A stretch of DNA of 64,000 nt, from NCBI RefSeq assembly GCF_002886255.1, contig NZ_KZ614149.1, positions 3,162,001-3,226,000 on the forward strand, written 5' to 3'. The notes under the pieces are model-generated. The model made no database searches. It was not told the DNA's origin and saw nothing but the letters and a program-made list of their open reading frames with translations. The stretch comes from Alteribacillus bidgolensis (GTDB taxonomy: Bacteria > Bacillota > Bacilli > Bacillales > Marinococcaceae). The position numbers were made by a program, and so were the translations under genes. Positions 16,413 to 24,784 of the stretch are shown piece after piece; the first letter of the stretch is position 1, and each line of letters starts with the position of its first letter.

Positions 16413-17645
16413 TTATGTTGTTTCAGCTGCTTCATTTTTCTTCTGCTCCGAACGATCAACAATATAGGCACAGGTGGCATCACCCGTAATATTTAAAGCG
16501 GTTCTAAGCATATCCAGCAACCGGTCCACACCGAGAATTAATGCGATCCCTTCAACGGGAAGTCCAACTTGCTGCAATACCATAGAAAGCATGATTAACC
16601 CAACTCCAGGTACACCTGCTGTACCAATACTTGCAAGGGTTGCCGTTAAGACAACCATAACCAGCTGTGAAAAGGAAAGATCCATACCATAGACTTGAGC
16701 GATAAATACTGTCGCGACAGCCTGCATAATAGCCGTACCGTCCATATTTATCGTAGCTCCAAGCGGCTGCACAAAACTGCTGACTGATTTACTTATACCA
16801 AGCCGTTCCTGGGCAGTTCTCATAGAAACAGGAAGCGTTCCGCTAGAACTTGACGTACTGAATGCAACGGTCATAGCCGGGAAGAAATTTTTATAAAAGT
16901 GTATAGGACTTGCTTTTCCTATGCCTTTTATTGCAATGCTGTACGTGATGAGGGCATGAAATAAAAGTGCCAGAATGATGGTGATCATGTACATCAGCAT
17001 TTGTTGAAGACCTTCTACCCCAGCATCTCCAATAGCAGAAGCAATTAAGGCAAATGCTCCGTATGGAGCAGTATACATGACTACATTGACAAGAAACATC
17101 ATTACTTCATTTCCCTGTTCGAGAAGCTTATAGAGACCTGCGGTTTTATCACCGAGTTTAGCAAGAGCGATGCCAAAGAAAATGGCTATTGCAATAATTT
17201 GCAGCATATCAGCATTCGCCATAGCGCTGACTGGGTTATCCGGTATGATGTTTAGAAGCGTGTCCATAATAGGCGGTGCTTCCTCTGCTTCATAGTTTGC
17301 ACTTTCTGTATTAAATGCCCCTTCTTGGCCCGGCTGAATCAAATAAGCAAGTCCAAGTCCGATCACAAGGGCAATAGTAGTGGTAATCAAATAAAACCCA
17401 ATTGTTTTACCACCAATTCTTCCAAGCTGCACAGGATCTTTTAAACTAGCCGTCCCAAGTGCTATGGAAATAAAAACGATAGGTACAACAAGCATCGTTA
17501 TAAGATTGAGAAAAATTTGACCTATAGGATTTAGAAAATACGTATCAAGTGCACCAAAGACATTATCTGGTACAAAATTTAAAATAAGACCAACAATTAC
17601 CCCTAATACAAGAGCTATAAGTATTTTTTTCGTTAAATTTTGCAT
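16413..17645 (-). CDS. Dicarboxylate/amino acid:cation symporter (glutamate/aspartate type)
   Basis: A 410-residue membrane transporter of the DAACS (SLC1) family. Eight transmembrane segments and two re-entrant loops are expected. The serine-rich hairpin AFSTSSSSGTLPVSMRTA (HP1), GATINMDGTAIMQAVATVF with the NMDGT motif of TM7, and TASIGTAGVPGVG (HP2) are all present. Such carriers import glutamate, aspartate or C4-dicarboxylates with sodium or protons; in an organism of this kind sodium coupling is plausible but not shown. The ATG at 17645 follows a GGAGAGGAG site. It is a single-gene unit with its own terminator. The symbols gltP and gltT cannot be told apart. Confidence 0.9.
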   Translation of the reverse strand: MQNLTKKILIALVLGVIVGLILNFVPDNVFGALDTYFLNPIGQIFLNLITMLVVPIVFISIALGTASLKDPVQLGRIGGKTIGFYLITTTIALVIGLGLAYLIQPGQEGAFNTESANYEAEEAPPIMDTLLNIIPDNPVSAMANADMLQIIAIAIFFGIALAKLGDKTAGLYKLLEQGNEVMMFLVNVVMYTAPYGAFALIASAIGDAGVEGLQQMLMYMITIILALLFHALITYSIAIKGIGKASPIHFYKNFFPAMTVAFSTSSSSGTLPVSMRTAQERLGISKSVSSFVQPLGATINMDGTAIMQAVATVFIAQVYGMDLSFSQLVMVVLTATLASIGTAGVPGVGLIMLSMVLQQVGLPVEGIALILGVDRLLDMLRTALNITGDATCAYIVDRSEQKKNEAAETT

Positions 17646-17702
17646 AAATGGCTGCTCCTCTCCGATGTTGTCTCAGCTGTTATGGAAAGCTCCCCTCCTT
17701 TT

Positions 17703-17790
17703 TTAAGATAACTTGGTTTATCGCCAAATCCTTATGGCAATATACTTTAAATCCTTTAACAAAGTTAAACATTCCGAAAGTACAAGAAAA
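17703..17790 (+). repeat. Dispersed repeat R1, copy e
   Basis: ACTTGGTTTATCGCCAAATC, CTTATGGCAATATACTTTAA and ATTCCGAAAGTACAAGAAAA align with the full copies, with a small deletion in the middle. The rest of the intergenic stretch 17646-18022 is AT-rich with no gene. Confidence 0.65.
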
Positions 17791-18022
17791 CAAAACCGCG
17801 TTCTTTGGCAACGGCGGCATAAGTTCGCCCTATACGGTTAATATAGTTTATACTTTTTTACTTTAAGCAAACGTTCTCATTCATTAGATTCCCTCTATGT
17901 TTATTTATATAAACCGCTAATTTTCTAAATTTTTTAACAGGTTTACTTGTTTACAAACAAAAACCGTTCAGTATTTGAACGGACTTCAAACCCTATATAT
18001 ATATAAAATTCTCACACAATTA

Positions 18023-18247
18023 TTAACGTTGTAATCTTCGTTCCACTTTATTCATTAACTGATCTTCGTCGAATGCTGCAAGCGGGCGATTATTCACAAA
18101 CACAAACACTTTTTTTCGTCCAGGGCCGCAATAAGACTGACATCCAATGTTAACAGCAGCGTGCGGATCCATATTCTCTAACTTAGGAAGCAGTGTTTTT
18201 AAATTGGTAGCCTGGCAATCATCACAAACACGAAATTCATTAGCCAT
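18023..18247 (-). CDS. DUF1450 family protein (YuzB-like)
   Basis: A 74-residue protein with four cysteines: FRVCDDCQATN at the N-terminus and VNIGCQSYCGPGRKKVFVFV in the middle. This pattern belongs to the DUF1450 group of small thioredoxin-fold-like proteins of Bacillales, of unknown function; the cysteines suggest metal or redox chemistry. ATG 18247 has AAAGGACGG at good distance, whereas a longer in-frame start at 18292 lacks one. The gene is divergent from lipL. Confidence 0.82.
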   Translation of the reverse strand: MANEFRVCDDCQATNLKTLLPKLENMDPHAAVNIGCQSYCGPGRKKVFVFVNNRPLAAFDEDQLMNKVERRLQR

Positions 18248-18515
18248 GATTTGCGCCGTCCTTTTCCAGTTTCTTCTTTTCTTAACGAGCAAAAGCTGCT
18301 TTTAACGCATTTTACAGTATAACATATGATCGGAAGAACGCAACATTAGAAAGGGCTGTCCCATAAGTCAAATCGGCTAAGTATTTTAATTAACTTCAGC
18401 TGAAATACATTAAACCTACCTAAAAAAGGTGGTCATTTTTTCCCTATTTGGTTTCGTGCTATAATCATATAAGCTTCTTAAAATGGAATTTTATAAAAAG
18501 ATCGGGGAAATGAAG

Positions 18516-19361
18516 ATGAATGCAAAAGACATGCTGGCAAATAAAACATGGAGATGGCTGGACCAATCAAGTTCAGGCCTGCATTTCAATCCACTCCAAT
18601 CCTTTGCACTTGATGATACACTATGTACAAGTGTTGGAGAAGGTTCTTCTGTCCCAGTTATGCGTGCTTGGGTACATTCTCCAACTGCAGTACTAGGTAT
18701 TCAAGACAGCCGTCTTCCTTATGTCCAGGATGGTATACATTACTTAAAAGATAATGGCTATCACGTAATTGTTCGAAATTCAGGAGGGTTAGCGGTCCTT
18801 CTGGACAAAGGTATTTTTAACCTCTCATTCATTTTCAAGGAGAATAAAACATTTTCTATAAACGATGGCTACAATTTTATGTGGAACATCATCAAAATCA
18901 TTTTCGATGATGCCCCTGGGTTAATAGAGGCTTACGAAATAAAGGGTTCGTATTGTCCTGGCAGCTATGATTTAAGTATAAACGGAAAAAAATTCGCCGG
19001 TATCTCGCAGCGCCGTATTCGCGGAGGAGCAGCTGTACAGATTTACCTGGCAGTTTCAGAAAGCGGTGCAGCTCGAGCTGAACTGCTTAAACAGTTTTAC
19101 GAAAGAGCTGCCCGCGGTGAACCTGCCCGGTTTGAATGGCCCCGAATACAGCCTGATGTTATGGCGTCATTGACAGAGCTTTACGATCAACCCATTAACA
19201 TAAACGATATTCTTCTTCGCCTGCTTACTTCTGTAAAAGAAAAAGGCGCCCTCATTCAACCGTCTTCTCTTACAAATGAAGAGCTCCACCGCTTCGATTA
19301 TCTTTACCAGCGCGTGGTCGAGCGAAATAATAAAGCTTTACAAGTAGAACTAAAGTCATAA
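18516..19361 (+). CDS. lipL: Octanoyl-[GcvH]:protein N-octanoyltransferase
   Basis: LipL moves octanoyl groups from the glycine cleavage protein GcvH to the E2 subunits of 2-oxoacid dehydrogenases during lipoate synthesis. The 281-residue length equals that of Bacillus subtilis LipL (YwfL). VIVRNSGGLAVLLDKGI is the lipoate ligase-fold core, and EIKGSYCPGSYDLSINGKKF carries the catalytic cysteine expected for LipL, followed by AGISQRRIRGGAAVQ. The GGGGA site lies eight bases before ATG 18516; earlier starts at 18483 and 18510 are poorly spaced. Convergent pta downstream and hemQ further on match the Bacillus ywf neighbourhood. Confidence 0.9.
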   Translation: MNAKDMLANKTWRWLDQSSSGLHFNPLQSFALDDTLCTSVGEGSSVPVMRAWVHSPTAVLGIQDSRLPYVQDGIHYLKDNGYHVIVRNSGGLAVLLDKGIFNLSFIFKENKTFSINDGYNFMWNIIKIIFDDAPGLIEAYEIKGSYCPGSYDLSINGKKFAGISQRRIRGGAAVQIYLAVSESGAARAELLKQFYERAARGEPARFEWPRIQPDVMASLTELYDQPININDILLRLLTSVKEKGALIQPSSLTNEELHRFDYLYQRVVERNNKALQVELKS

Positions 19362-19396
19362 AAATGATTTAGAAATCCTTCTTGGAAAAATATGAC

Positions 19397-19430
19397 AAAA
19401 ACCGATCAGAACTGATCCGATCGGTTTTTT
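19397..19430. terminator. Bidirectional terminator between lipL and pta
   Basis: AAAACCGATC...GATC pairs with GATC...GATCGGTTTT in a nested stem, with T-runs on both strands. It separates two convergent genes. Confidence 0.85.
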
Positions 19431-19440
19431 CTAGCTGTTT

Positions 19441-20442
19441 TTATGAATTAATGAGTTGAGTTTTTTTTTCAATAATTGCTTGTTTGGCTGTAATTAAGGC
19501 AAGCTTGTAGACATCGTCTGTGCTGCAGCCGCGTGATAAATCATTTACTGGCTTGTTCAACCCTTGCAGTATCGGCCCAATTGCATCGTACCCTCCGAGA
19601 CGTTGAGCAATTTTATAACCAAGGTTTCCTGATTCTAGACTTGGAAAAATAAAAACGTTAGCTTCGCCATGCAGCGGAGAATCTGGAGCTTTTTTTTCAG
19701 CCACAGCCGGAACAAATGCAGCATCAAATTGGAACTCTCCATCTATAACAAGATCCGGACGGTTTTGTTGTGCTGATTTAGTTGCTTCCGACACTTTTTG
19801 TGTTTCCATGGATGAAGCTGATCCTTTTGTTGAAAAGCTCAACATAGCTACTTTTGGATCAATATCAAACGCTTTTGCTGTTTCTGCTGTAGAAATAGCT
19901 ATTTCAGCTAATTCTTCTGCATTCGGAGAAATGTTGATCGCACAGTCTGCAAATACAAATTTCTTTTCTTCCTTTACCATAATGAAAACACCAGATGTTT
20001 TTTGAATGCCTGGTTTTGTTTTAATAATTTGTAGAGCTGGTCTAACGGTATCTCCCGTAGAATGAGCTGCCCCGCTAACTAAACCGTCTGCATAATCTAG
20101 ATACACCAGCATTGTTCCAAAATAATTTGGATCTTGTAATTTTTCTTTCGCACTTTCCTCTGTCTCTTTTCCTTTTCTTCGCTCCACAAAAGCAGCAACG
20201 AGTTTATCAAAGTTTTTATAAGAAGAAGGATCATAAATGTCCACGTCTTCAAAAGAAACACCTAAAGAGTTTGCTTTTTCCTGCACCTTGTCTTTGTTTC
20301 CAACAACAATAGGTTTAAGCACTTTATCCTGTGACAGCTTGGCCGCTGCTTTTAAAATTCTATCATCTTCCCCTTCTGCAAAAACAATGGAAGGATAGTC
20401 TGCTTTTACCTGACCTTTAATTGTTTCAAATAGGTCGCTCAC
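19441..20442 (-). CDS. pta: Phosphate acetyltransferase
   Basis: Pta converts acetyl-CoA and phosphate to acetyl phosphate in overflow acetate metabolism. The 333-residue length is that of the short, single-domain Gram-positive enzymes. Recognisable blocks are PSIVFAEGEDDRILKAA at the N-terminus, LVSGAAHSTGDTVRPALQII, AMLSFSTKGSASSMETQKV near residue 210 and ANVFIFPSLESGNLGYKIAQ, ending with GPILQGLNKPVNDLSRGCS. A GGAGG site lies just before the ATG. The long upstream spacer (20443-21007) holds a cre-like site and a parS-like site. Confidence 0.95.
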   Translation of the reverse strand: MSDLFETIKGQVKADYPSIVFAEGEDDRILKAAAKLSQDKVLKPIVVGNKDKVQEKANSLGVSFEDVDIYDPSSYKNFDKLVAAFVERRKGKETEESAKEKLQDPNYFGTMLVYLDYADGLVSGAAHSTGDTVRPALQIIKTKPGIQKTSGVFIMVKEEKKFVFADCAINISPNAEELAEIAISTAETAKAFDIDPKVAMLSFSTKGSASSMETQKVSEATKSAQQNRPDLVIDGEFQFDAAFVPAVAEKKAPDSPLHGEANVFIFPSLESGNLGYKIAQRLGGYDAIGPILQGLNKPVNDLSRGCSTDDVYKLALITAKQAIIEKKTQLINS

Positions 20443-20712
20443 CGTAATTCCTCCTTGAAAATACTTCCTATATCATAAAGCGGGCTCATCAATTATTTCC
20501 ATAAGTTCATGACCACTCAAACATTCGCCTATACGTTTATTTATACTTAGTACTTATTTTACCCCAAATAAAGCTGTATTTATCTATTTTGTAGAATATC
20601 GCATTTTTTCATAACTAAGGATACTCCTCTTTTCTAAAAAAATAAACCAACTTGTATAAAATAATAAAAATAGAAATTTTCTAAACGGTATTCGCTTACA
20701 CAAGCCCATCAC

Positions 20713-20726
20713 TTAAAGCGTTTACA
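20713..20726. promoter_or_regulatory. CcpA cre-like site
   Basis: TTAAAGCGTTTACA differs from a good cre (TGAAAGCGTTTACA) at one position. It lies about 270 bases from the starts of both pta and the flavin enzyme gene, so its target is unclear; pta is CcpA-activated and fatty-acid genes are CcpA-repressed in Bacillus. Confidence 0.4.
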
Positions 20727-20783
20727 ATACAATGTATATTGATCAAGAATTTAGAAAAAAATATATAAATATAATATTTTCGC

Positions 20784-20799
20784 CGTTTCACGTGAAACA
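20784..20799. promoter_or_regulatory. parS-like site (one mismatch)
   Basis: CGTTTCACGTGAAACA differs from the Bacillus parS consensus TGTTTCACGTGAAACA only at the first base. ParB/Spo0J binds such sites around oriC to load SMC and position origins. A perfect copy is at 42331. Confidence 0.75.
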
Positions 20800-20925
20800 T
20801 TTTTACTATTAACGACATTTTTTTATGAAGTCATTTTAAAAAGAAGGACTTGAAGGGTATGTATACCTAACAAATGTTTATGCTAGTAAAAAGTTTAAGC
20901 TCCGACAGTAATATCGAAATTTGTA

Positions 20926-20980
20926 TTAGAAAAACTTGGCTTATCGCCAAGTTCTTATGGCGGAAGTCTTAAGTAAAAAA
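20926..20980 (+). repeat. Dispersed repeat R1, copy f (left half)
   Basis: TTAGAAAAACTTGGCTTATC, GCCAAGTTCTTATGGCGG and AAGTCTTAAG match the left half; the right half is missing. CTTGGC/GCCAAG forms a hairpin. It ends 25 bases before the next gene, inside its probable leader. Confidence 0.65.
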
Positions 20981-21007
20981 TAGCAAGTGTCACAAGGGGG
21001 GTATTTT

Positions 21008-21949
21008 ATGAATTATGAACATCTCTTTTCTCCAATCACCTTAAGAGATACAACATTTGAAACACGCATTTTTATGGATTCCATGCTTGACCATCCAACA
21101 GAAAAAGATTTGGAGAAATATACGGATCATTATGTACAAAAATGCATAGAAGGTATTGGTTTAATAATTATTGGAAGAGCTGCAGTTACTATGGAAGAAA
21201 GCAGTGGTTCCAATTTTATGTCTATCGCAGAAGAGAAAAATGTAGAGAATTTCAAAAAATTGATAGAGTCTGTCCATGAATCAGGTGGAAAAATTGCTCT
21301 TCAGCTTTTTCAACCAGGTCCTTCCCAAAGCATTGGTCAATATCAAATAATGCCTGAAAAAGATATATATCAAATGATAGAAGCATTTGCTGAAGGGGCA
21401 AGACGGACAAAAGAAGCAGGCTTTGATGCTGTAGAAATAGCAGGTTCAGACGGTTACCTTATCAATCAATTTTTATCTTCCTTATCGAACAAACGGAAGG
21501 ATAAATGGGGAAGAACCTTTGAAAACCGGATGCATTTTCCTTTAGCAGTAGCTAGGCATGTAAGATCATACGTTGGCGAACATTTTCCAGTTATCTACCG
21601 AATCCCTGGCTTCACCCTTAGCAATGACAGCACAACAGAAAAAGATATCCTTCATCTTGCTAAACAACTTAAGTATTCAGGAACAGATCTATTAAATATT
21701 GGTATTGGATGGAATGAAAAAAACTTGGAAAAGTCCATCGAAGTGCCTGAACGTAAATTTTTACACCTTGCCGAGCAAATCAAATCTTATGTATCAATTT
21801 CTATTGGAATTACAAAACAAATGACTTCCATGAAATCTGCAGAAGAAGCGGCAGCGAAGGGAATCACTGACATGACATATTTGCCGAAATCGTTTACTAA
21901 TCAACAAAAATCTAATGTCGGCGAAAGAAAGTCAAACAAGAATTCTTAA
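21008..21949 (+). CDS. Old yellow enzyme / 2,4-dienoyl-CoA reductase N-domain-like protein, short and divergent
   Basis: A 313-residue TIM-barrel protein. HLFSPITLRDTTFETRIFM and GSDGYLINQFLSSLSNKRKD with KWGRTFENR align with FMN-binding old yellow enzymes of the FadH type. Full FadH proteins have about 670 residues, with an iron-sulfur site and an NAD(P)H domain; both are absent. Key positions have drifted: AGSDGYL replaces the histidine-containing AGAHGYL, GRT replaces GGS, and the end ITDMTYLPKSFTNQQ lacks the usual phosphate-binding GR motif. It may still bind flavin or may be losing function. The GGGGGG site precedes ATG 21008. The enoyl-CoA hydratase downstream suggests a fatty acid context. 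Confidence 0.6.
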   Translation: MNYEHLFSPITLRDTTFETRIFMDSMLDHPTEKDLEKYTDHYVQKCIEGIGLIIIGRAAVTMEESSGSNFMSIAEEKNVENFKKLIESVHESGGKIALQLFQPGPSQSIGQYQIMPEKDIYQMIEAFAEGARRTKEAGFDAVEIAGSDGYLINQFLSSLSNKRKDKWGRTFENRMHFPLAVARHVRSYVGEHFPVIYRIPGFTLSNDSTTEKDILHLAKQLKYSGTDLLNIGIGWNEKNLEKSIEVPERKFLHLAEQIKSYVSISIGITKQMTSMKSAEEAAAKGITDMTYLPKSFTNQQKSNVGERKSNKNS

Positions 21950-22102
21950 AATGTACAGGAAAAACCGTGGTTAATGGTGTATATTACTTATTAACAAACG
22001 TTTATGAGATTATTTCTTGTTTATGGACCTAGACTTGTATCAAGTTACCGGCCGGTTGCATTTTAATGTTTTCTTAACAGTTCGAGAAAGGAGTTAAATG
22101 AT

Positions 22103-22846
22103 ATGAAGCAAGAAACAGTATTATATGAAAAAGAAGAGAGTATTGCTCGTATTATTTTAAATAGACCACAAGTGAAAAACGCTTTAAACCTCCAAATGCA
22201 CGAAGAATTGTTTGACTGTTTTAATGAGGCAAATAATGACGAGAGTGTAAATGTCATTATACTGCAAGGCGCTGGAGATGCTTTTTGTGCAGGTGCCGAT
22301 TTGAAAAGCGTTGCGGTTAATGATAATGATGCAGAACATTTTGATTATGGTTTGTATTTAAGGGAAACGTATAATCGTTTAATTTTATTTATTGCAGATA
22401 TTCAAAAGCCTGTTATAGCCTATTTAAATGGCATTGCTGTAGGAGCCGGGCTCAGCATTGCTCTAGCGTGTGATTTTCGAATAGCCGAGTATGACACAAA
22501 AATGGCATTAAGTTTTTTAAAAATAGGTCTCGTTCCTGACGCAGGAGCTTCTTATTTTCTTCCCCGCCTTGTCGGTCTAAGTAAAGCAATGGAGTTAGCA
22601 CTCGGAGAAACGATTTCCGCAGAAGAAGCTTACCGAATTAATTTGATTACTAAAATTGGAAAACCAGATGAATTTGCACGTTCTCTTGCTTTTGTTCCGC
22701 CTCAAGCTTATGGACTCATGACACAAAACATGAAAGAAGGGTTTGAAAAAAGTCTTGCTGATGTACTTGAAATGGAAGTTGCGGCACAAAGTCAGGCTGG
22801 AGCTACAGAAGAACACAAACAAGCTTTAAAACAATTTTTACGTTAG
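22103..22846 (+). CDS. Enoyl-CoA hydratase/isomerase family protein
   Basis: A 247-residue crotonase-fold protein. It has the oxyanion-hole segments GAGDAFCAGADLKS near residue 66 and GIAVGAGLSIALACDFRIA near residue 112, and the catalytic region FLKIGLVPDAGASYFLPRL. It would hydrate or isomerise an enoyl-CoA in beta-oxidation or aromatic acid breakdown; the D-A-G in place of E-x-G near the second catalytic glutamate makes the exact reaction uncertain. It is 10-15 residues shorter than typical hydratases, with a compact segment after INLITKIG. AAAGGAG precedes the ATG. It follows the flavin enzyme by 150 bases, possibly as a unit. Confidence 0.82.
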   Translation: MKQETVLYEKEESIARIILNRPQVKNALNLQMHEELFDCFNEANNDESVNVIILQGAGDAFCAGADLKSVAVNDNDAEHFDYGLYLRETYNRLILFIADIQKPVIAYLNGIAVGAGLSIALACDFRIAEYDTKMALSFLKIGLVPDAGASYFLPRLVGLSKAMELALGETISAEEAYRINLITKIGKPDEFARSLAFVPPQAYGLMTQNMKEGFEKSLADVLEMEVAAQSQAGATEEHKQALKQFLR

Positions 22847-23014
22847 ATAGATTTGACCTTCAGCAAAAACATTATTTGCGGCATAGAATAATTTAATGTT
22901 TTCCAAATGAATAAAACAAGGATATCAGCCGCAGTCAGCTTTCTTTCAGTCGAAATAATGAATATGGTATAGTGGGTAACGAAGAGAAAGGTTTATTTAA
23001 AGGAGTGGTACATA

Positions 23015-23764
23015 GTGGGAGAAGCATCTCAAACACTTGATGGTTGGTTCTGTCTCCATGACTTGCGAAAAATAGACTGGGCTTCTTGGAAAAAAGTTCC
23101 CAGTGAAGAACGGCAAAGTATGATTCATGAGTTTTTAAACATGCTTGAATCCTGGCAGACCGTGGAAGATAATAAAACGGGCAGCCACGCTTTGTATACG
23201 ATTGTTGGCCAAAAAGCTGATATTATTATGATGGTTCTTCGGCCTAATATGCAAGAATTAAATGATGTTGAAACAGCCTTTAACAAATTAAAACTTGCAG
23301 ATTATACGATCCCTTCCTATTCTTACGTTTCCGTTGTAGAGCTTGGTAACTATATGCCGCCAAAAGACGGAAGCGATCCATTAGACAGCCCTGAAATTCG
23401 CGAACGTATTTTTCCTATTTTGCCAAAGTGGAACCATATTTGTTTTTACCCCATGGATAAAAAGCGTGAAGGCAGCGACAATTGGTATTCCCTTCCAATG
23501 AAAGAACGGCGTGAATTAATGAGAGCACATGGCATGACAGGGCGAAAGTATGCAGGTAAAATAAAGCAGATTATTACAGGCTCTACTGGTCTTGATGATT
23601 GGGAATGGGGTGTAACTCTGTTTGCACACGAAGCGCTTCAATTTAAAAAGCTAATTTATGAAATGCGCTTTGATGAAGTTTCAGCAAAATATGGAGATTT
23701 TGGCCAATTTTTCGTAGGTAATATTTTACCTCCTGAAAAAGTGGAAGCCTTCTTACATGTATAA
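23015..23764 (+). CDS. hemQ: Coproheme decarboxylase
   Basis: HemQ (ChdC) decarboxylates coproheme III to haem b, the last step of the coproporphyrin-dependent pathway of Gram-positive bacteria. The 249-residue protein has the ferredoxin-like fold of chlorite dismutase relatives. LDGWFCLHDLRKIDWASW is the typical start. NHICFYPMDKKREGSDNWY carries the catalytic tyrosine, and RRELMRAHGMTGRKYAGK the proximal haem histidine. The GTG start is preceded by AAAGGAGTGG. Its place near lipL and pta matches ywfI in Bacillus subtilis. A terminator follows. Confidence 0.95.
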   Translation: MGEASQTLDGWFCLHDLRKIDWASWKKVPSEERQSMIHEFLNMLESWQTVEDNKTGSHALYTIVGQKADIIMMVLRPNMQELNDVETAFNKLKLADYTIPSYSYVSVVELGNYMPPKDGSDPLDSPEIRERIFPILPKWNHICFYPMDKKREGSDNWYSLPMKERRELMRAHGMTGRKYAGKIKQIITGSTGLDDWEWGVTLFAHEALQFKKLIYEMRFDEVSAKYGDFGQFFVGNILPPEKVEAFLHV

Positions 23765-23782
23765 ACACCTCTATTTGATATG

Positions 23783-23819
23783 AAGAGTTGATTTTCAAAC
23801 GAAAATCAGCTCTTTTTTT
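23783..23819 (+). terminator. Terminator of hemQ
   Basis: AAGAGTTGATTTTC and GAAAATCAGCTCTT pair around AAAC with one G-T wobble, followed by TTTTT. Confidence 0.88.
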
Positions 23820-23891
23820 ATAGCATATGCACCAATCGAGTGACATACATTGAAATAGTGTGAACCGCATTTAGTTAAGGCGGGTGATTGT

Positions 23892-23978
23892 ATGGCCATA
23901 GTTCAAGCTTACACCTATGATAAATCAGCTTTTTGCTCTTTAATAAAAGCAGAAGCGAAAGGAGTCTTTTTTTACTGA
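23892..23978 (+). pseudogene. cwlJ: N-terminal stub of cwlJ (spore cortex hydrolase)
   Basis: A 28-codon frame reads MAIVQAYTYDKSAFCSLIKA and EAKG before VFFY and a stop. It resembles the start of CwlJ, in which an M-A-V/I-V-x-A strand is followed by a helix ending R-A-E-A-E-G. AAGGCGGGTGAT lies before the ATG, and gerQ follows directly, as cwlJ-gerQ do in several Bacillus species. CwlJ is a lytic enzyme for calcium-dipicolinate-triggered germination and needs GerQ for its placement in the coat. About 80% of the gene is missing, apparently by deletion up to the gerQ leader. The stub is short, so identity is inferred from pattern plus position. Confidence 0.55.
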
Positions 23979-24032
23979 TTGATTATGTGAAACTTTATTG
24001 GTAAAAATAAGTAAATATGAAGGAGGATAAGT

Positions 24033-24524
24033 ATGTATAGTTACTATCCATGGTATGGTTATCCAGTTCAAGGTTACGAAACTCCCTCCCCTTATGACAT
24101 GATGCGGCAAGGAAACGGCAATGGCATGTACGGATATGGGATGAATGGCATGAATGGGATGAATGGCATGAACGGCATGAACGGCATGAATGGCATGAAT
24201 GGGATGAATGGCACGAACGGCATGAATGGCATGAATGGTGCGGATATGCTTCCAATTGAACAATCTTACATCGAAAACATTTTGCGGCTGAATCGCGGGA
24301 AACCTGCAACAGTTTATATGACATTTGAAAATAATCCAGAATGGCAAGCAAGGGTTTTCCATGGAATTATAGATGAAGCCGGCCGAGACCATATTATATT
24401 AAGAGATGAACGAAATAATAAATGGTATTTACTATTAATGGTGTATTTAGACTATATCGTTTTTGATGAAGAAATTGAATACCAGTATCCATTTGAAGAC
24501 GGCCCTGGTGCTTTTCAAGAATAA
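24033..24524 (+). CDS. gerQ: Spore coat protein GerQ
   Basis: GerQ is a coat protein, cross-linked by transglutaminase and required for CwlJ-dependent germination. The C-terminal domain from LPIEQSYIENILRLNRGKP through TVYMTFENNPEWQARVFHGI to LLLMVYLDYIVFDEEIEYQY is nearly diagnostic. The N-terminal part is rich in Tyr, Pro and Gly, and holds eleven tandem Met-Asn-Gly units encoded by a 9-base repeat. The family has a low-complexity N-terminus, but such a regular array stands out. GAAGGAGGATAAGT precedes the ATG. The cwlJ partner upstream is only a stub. A terminator at 24602 closes the unit. Confidence 0.95.
   Translation: MYSYYPWYGYPVQGYETPSPYDMMRQGNGNGMYGYGMNGMNGMNGMNGMNGMNGMNGMNGTNGMNGMNGADMLPIEQSYIENILRLNRGKPATVYMTFENNPEWQARVFHGIIDEAGRDHIILRDERNNKWYLLLMVYLDYIVFDEEIEYQYPFEDGPGAFQE
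24141..24239 (+). repeat. Tandem 9-base repeat in gerQ (11 units)
   Basis: Eleven consecutive units of ATGAATGGC, or ATGAACGGC, ATGAATGGG and ATGAATGGT, encode (Met-Asn-Gly)n; unit nine is ACGAACGGC (Thr-Asn-Gly). Units differ at only two third-codon positions, as expected for recent slippage expansion that keeps the reading frame. Confidence 0.97.
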
Positions 24525-24601
24525 CCTCACCTTGATCAATTTTATTAATGTTTATTTTTTTCCTCATTTAGGTTATTAGAAAATATAATGCAAGTTGTAA
24601 G

Positions 24602-24636
24602 AAGCAGCGTATCCCCCGTGGCGGCGCTGCTTTTTC
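24602..24636 (+). terminator. Terminator of gerQ
   Basis: AGCAGCG and CGCTGCT pair around a 15-base loop and are followed by TTTT. Confidence 0.75.
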
Positions 24637-24664
24637 GTTTATCCTAAAAATTTGATCATATCTC

Positions 24665-24727
24665 TTGAAAGTCAAAAAAGGTCAATGTATAATACAACTA
24701 CAAGGTCAAAGATAGTCAAAGTCAAAG
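24665..24727 (+). promoter_or_regulatory. clpE promoter with two CtsR operators
   Basis: TTGAAA (24665-24670) and TATAAT (24688-24693), with a 17-base spacer, form a near-ideal SigA promoter. The heptad repeats AAAGTCAAAAAAGGTCAAT (24668-24686) overlap it, and AAGGTCAAAGATAGTCAAAG (from 24702) lies just after it. These are CtsR boxes (direct GGTCAAA heptads), so clpE should be repressed by CtsR and induced by heat or misfolding stress. Confidence 0.92.
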
Positions 24728-24784
24728 CAAATGATTTGATCTTTTTTGATTGTAGAAGTTATGATACCCATCCAAAGGATCTAA

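Noticed and set aside
24141..24239. Regular short repeats that could suggest a CRISPR array
   Set aside because: Units are contiguous 9-base coding repeats without spacers; no cas genes in the window.
24033..24392. His/Ser- or Ile/His-repeat minus-strand frames opposite gerQ
   Set aside because: They are shadows of the 9-base gerQ repeat on the opposite strand.
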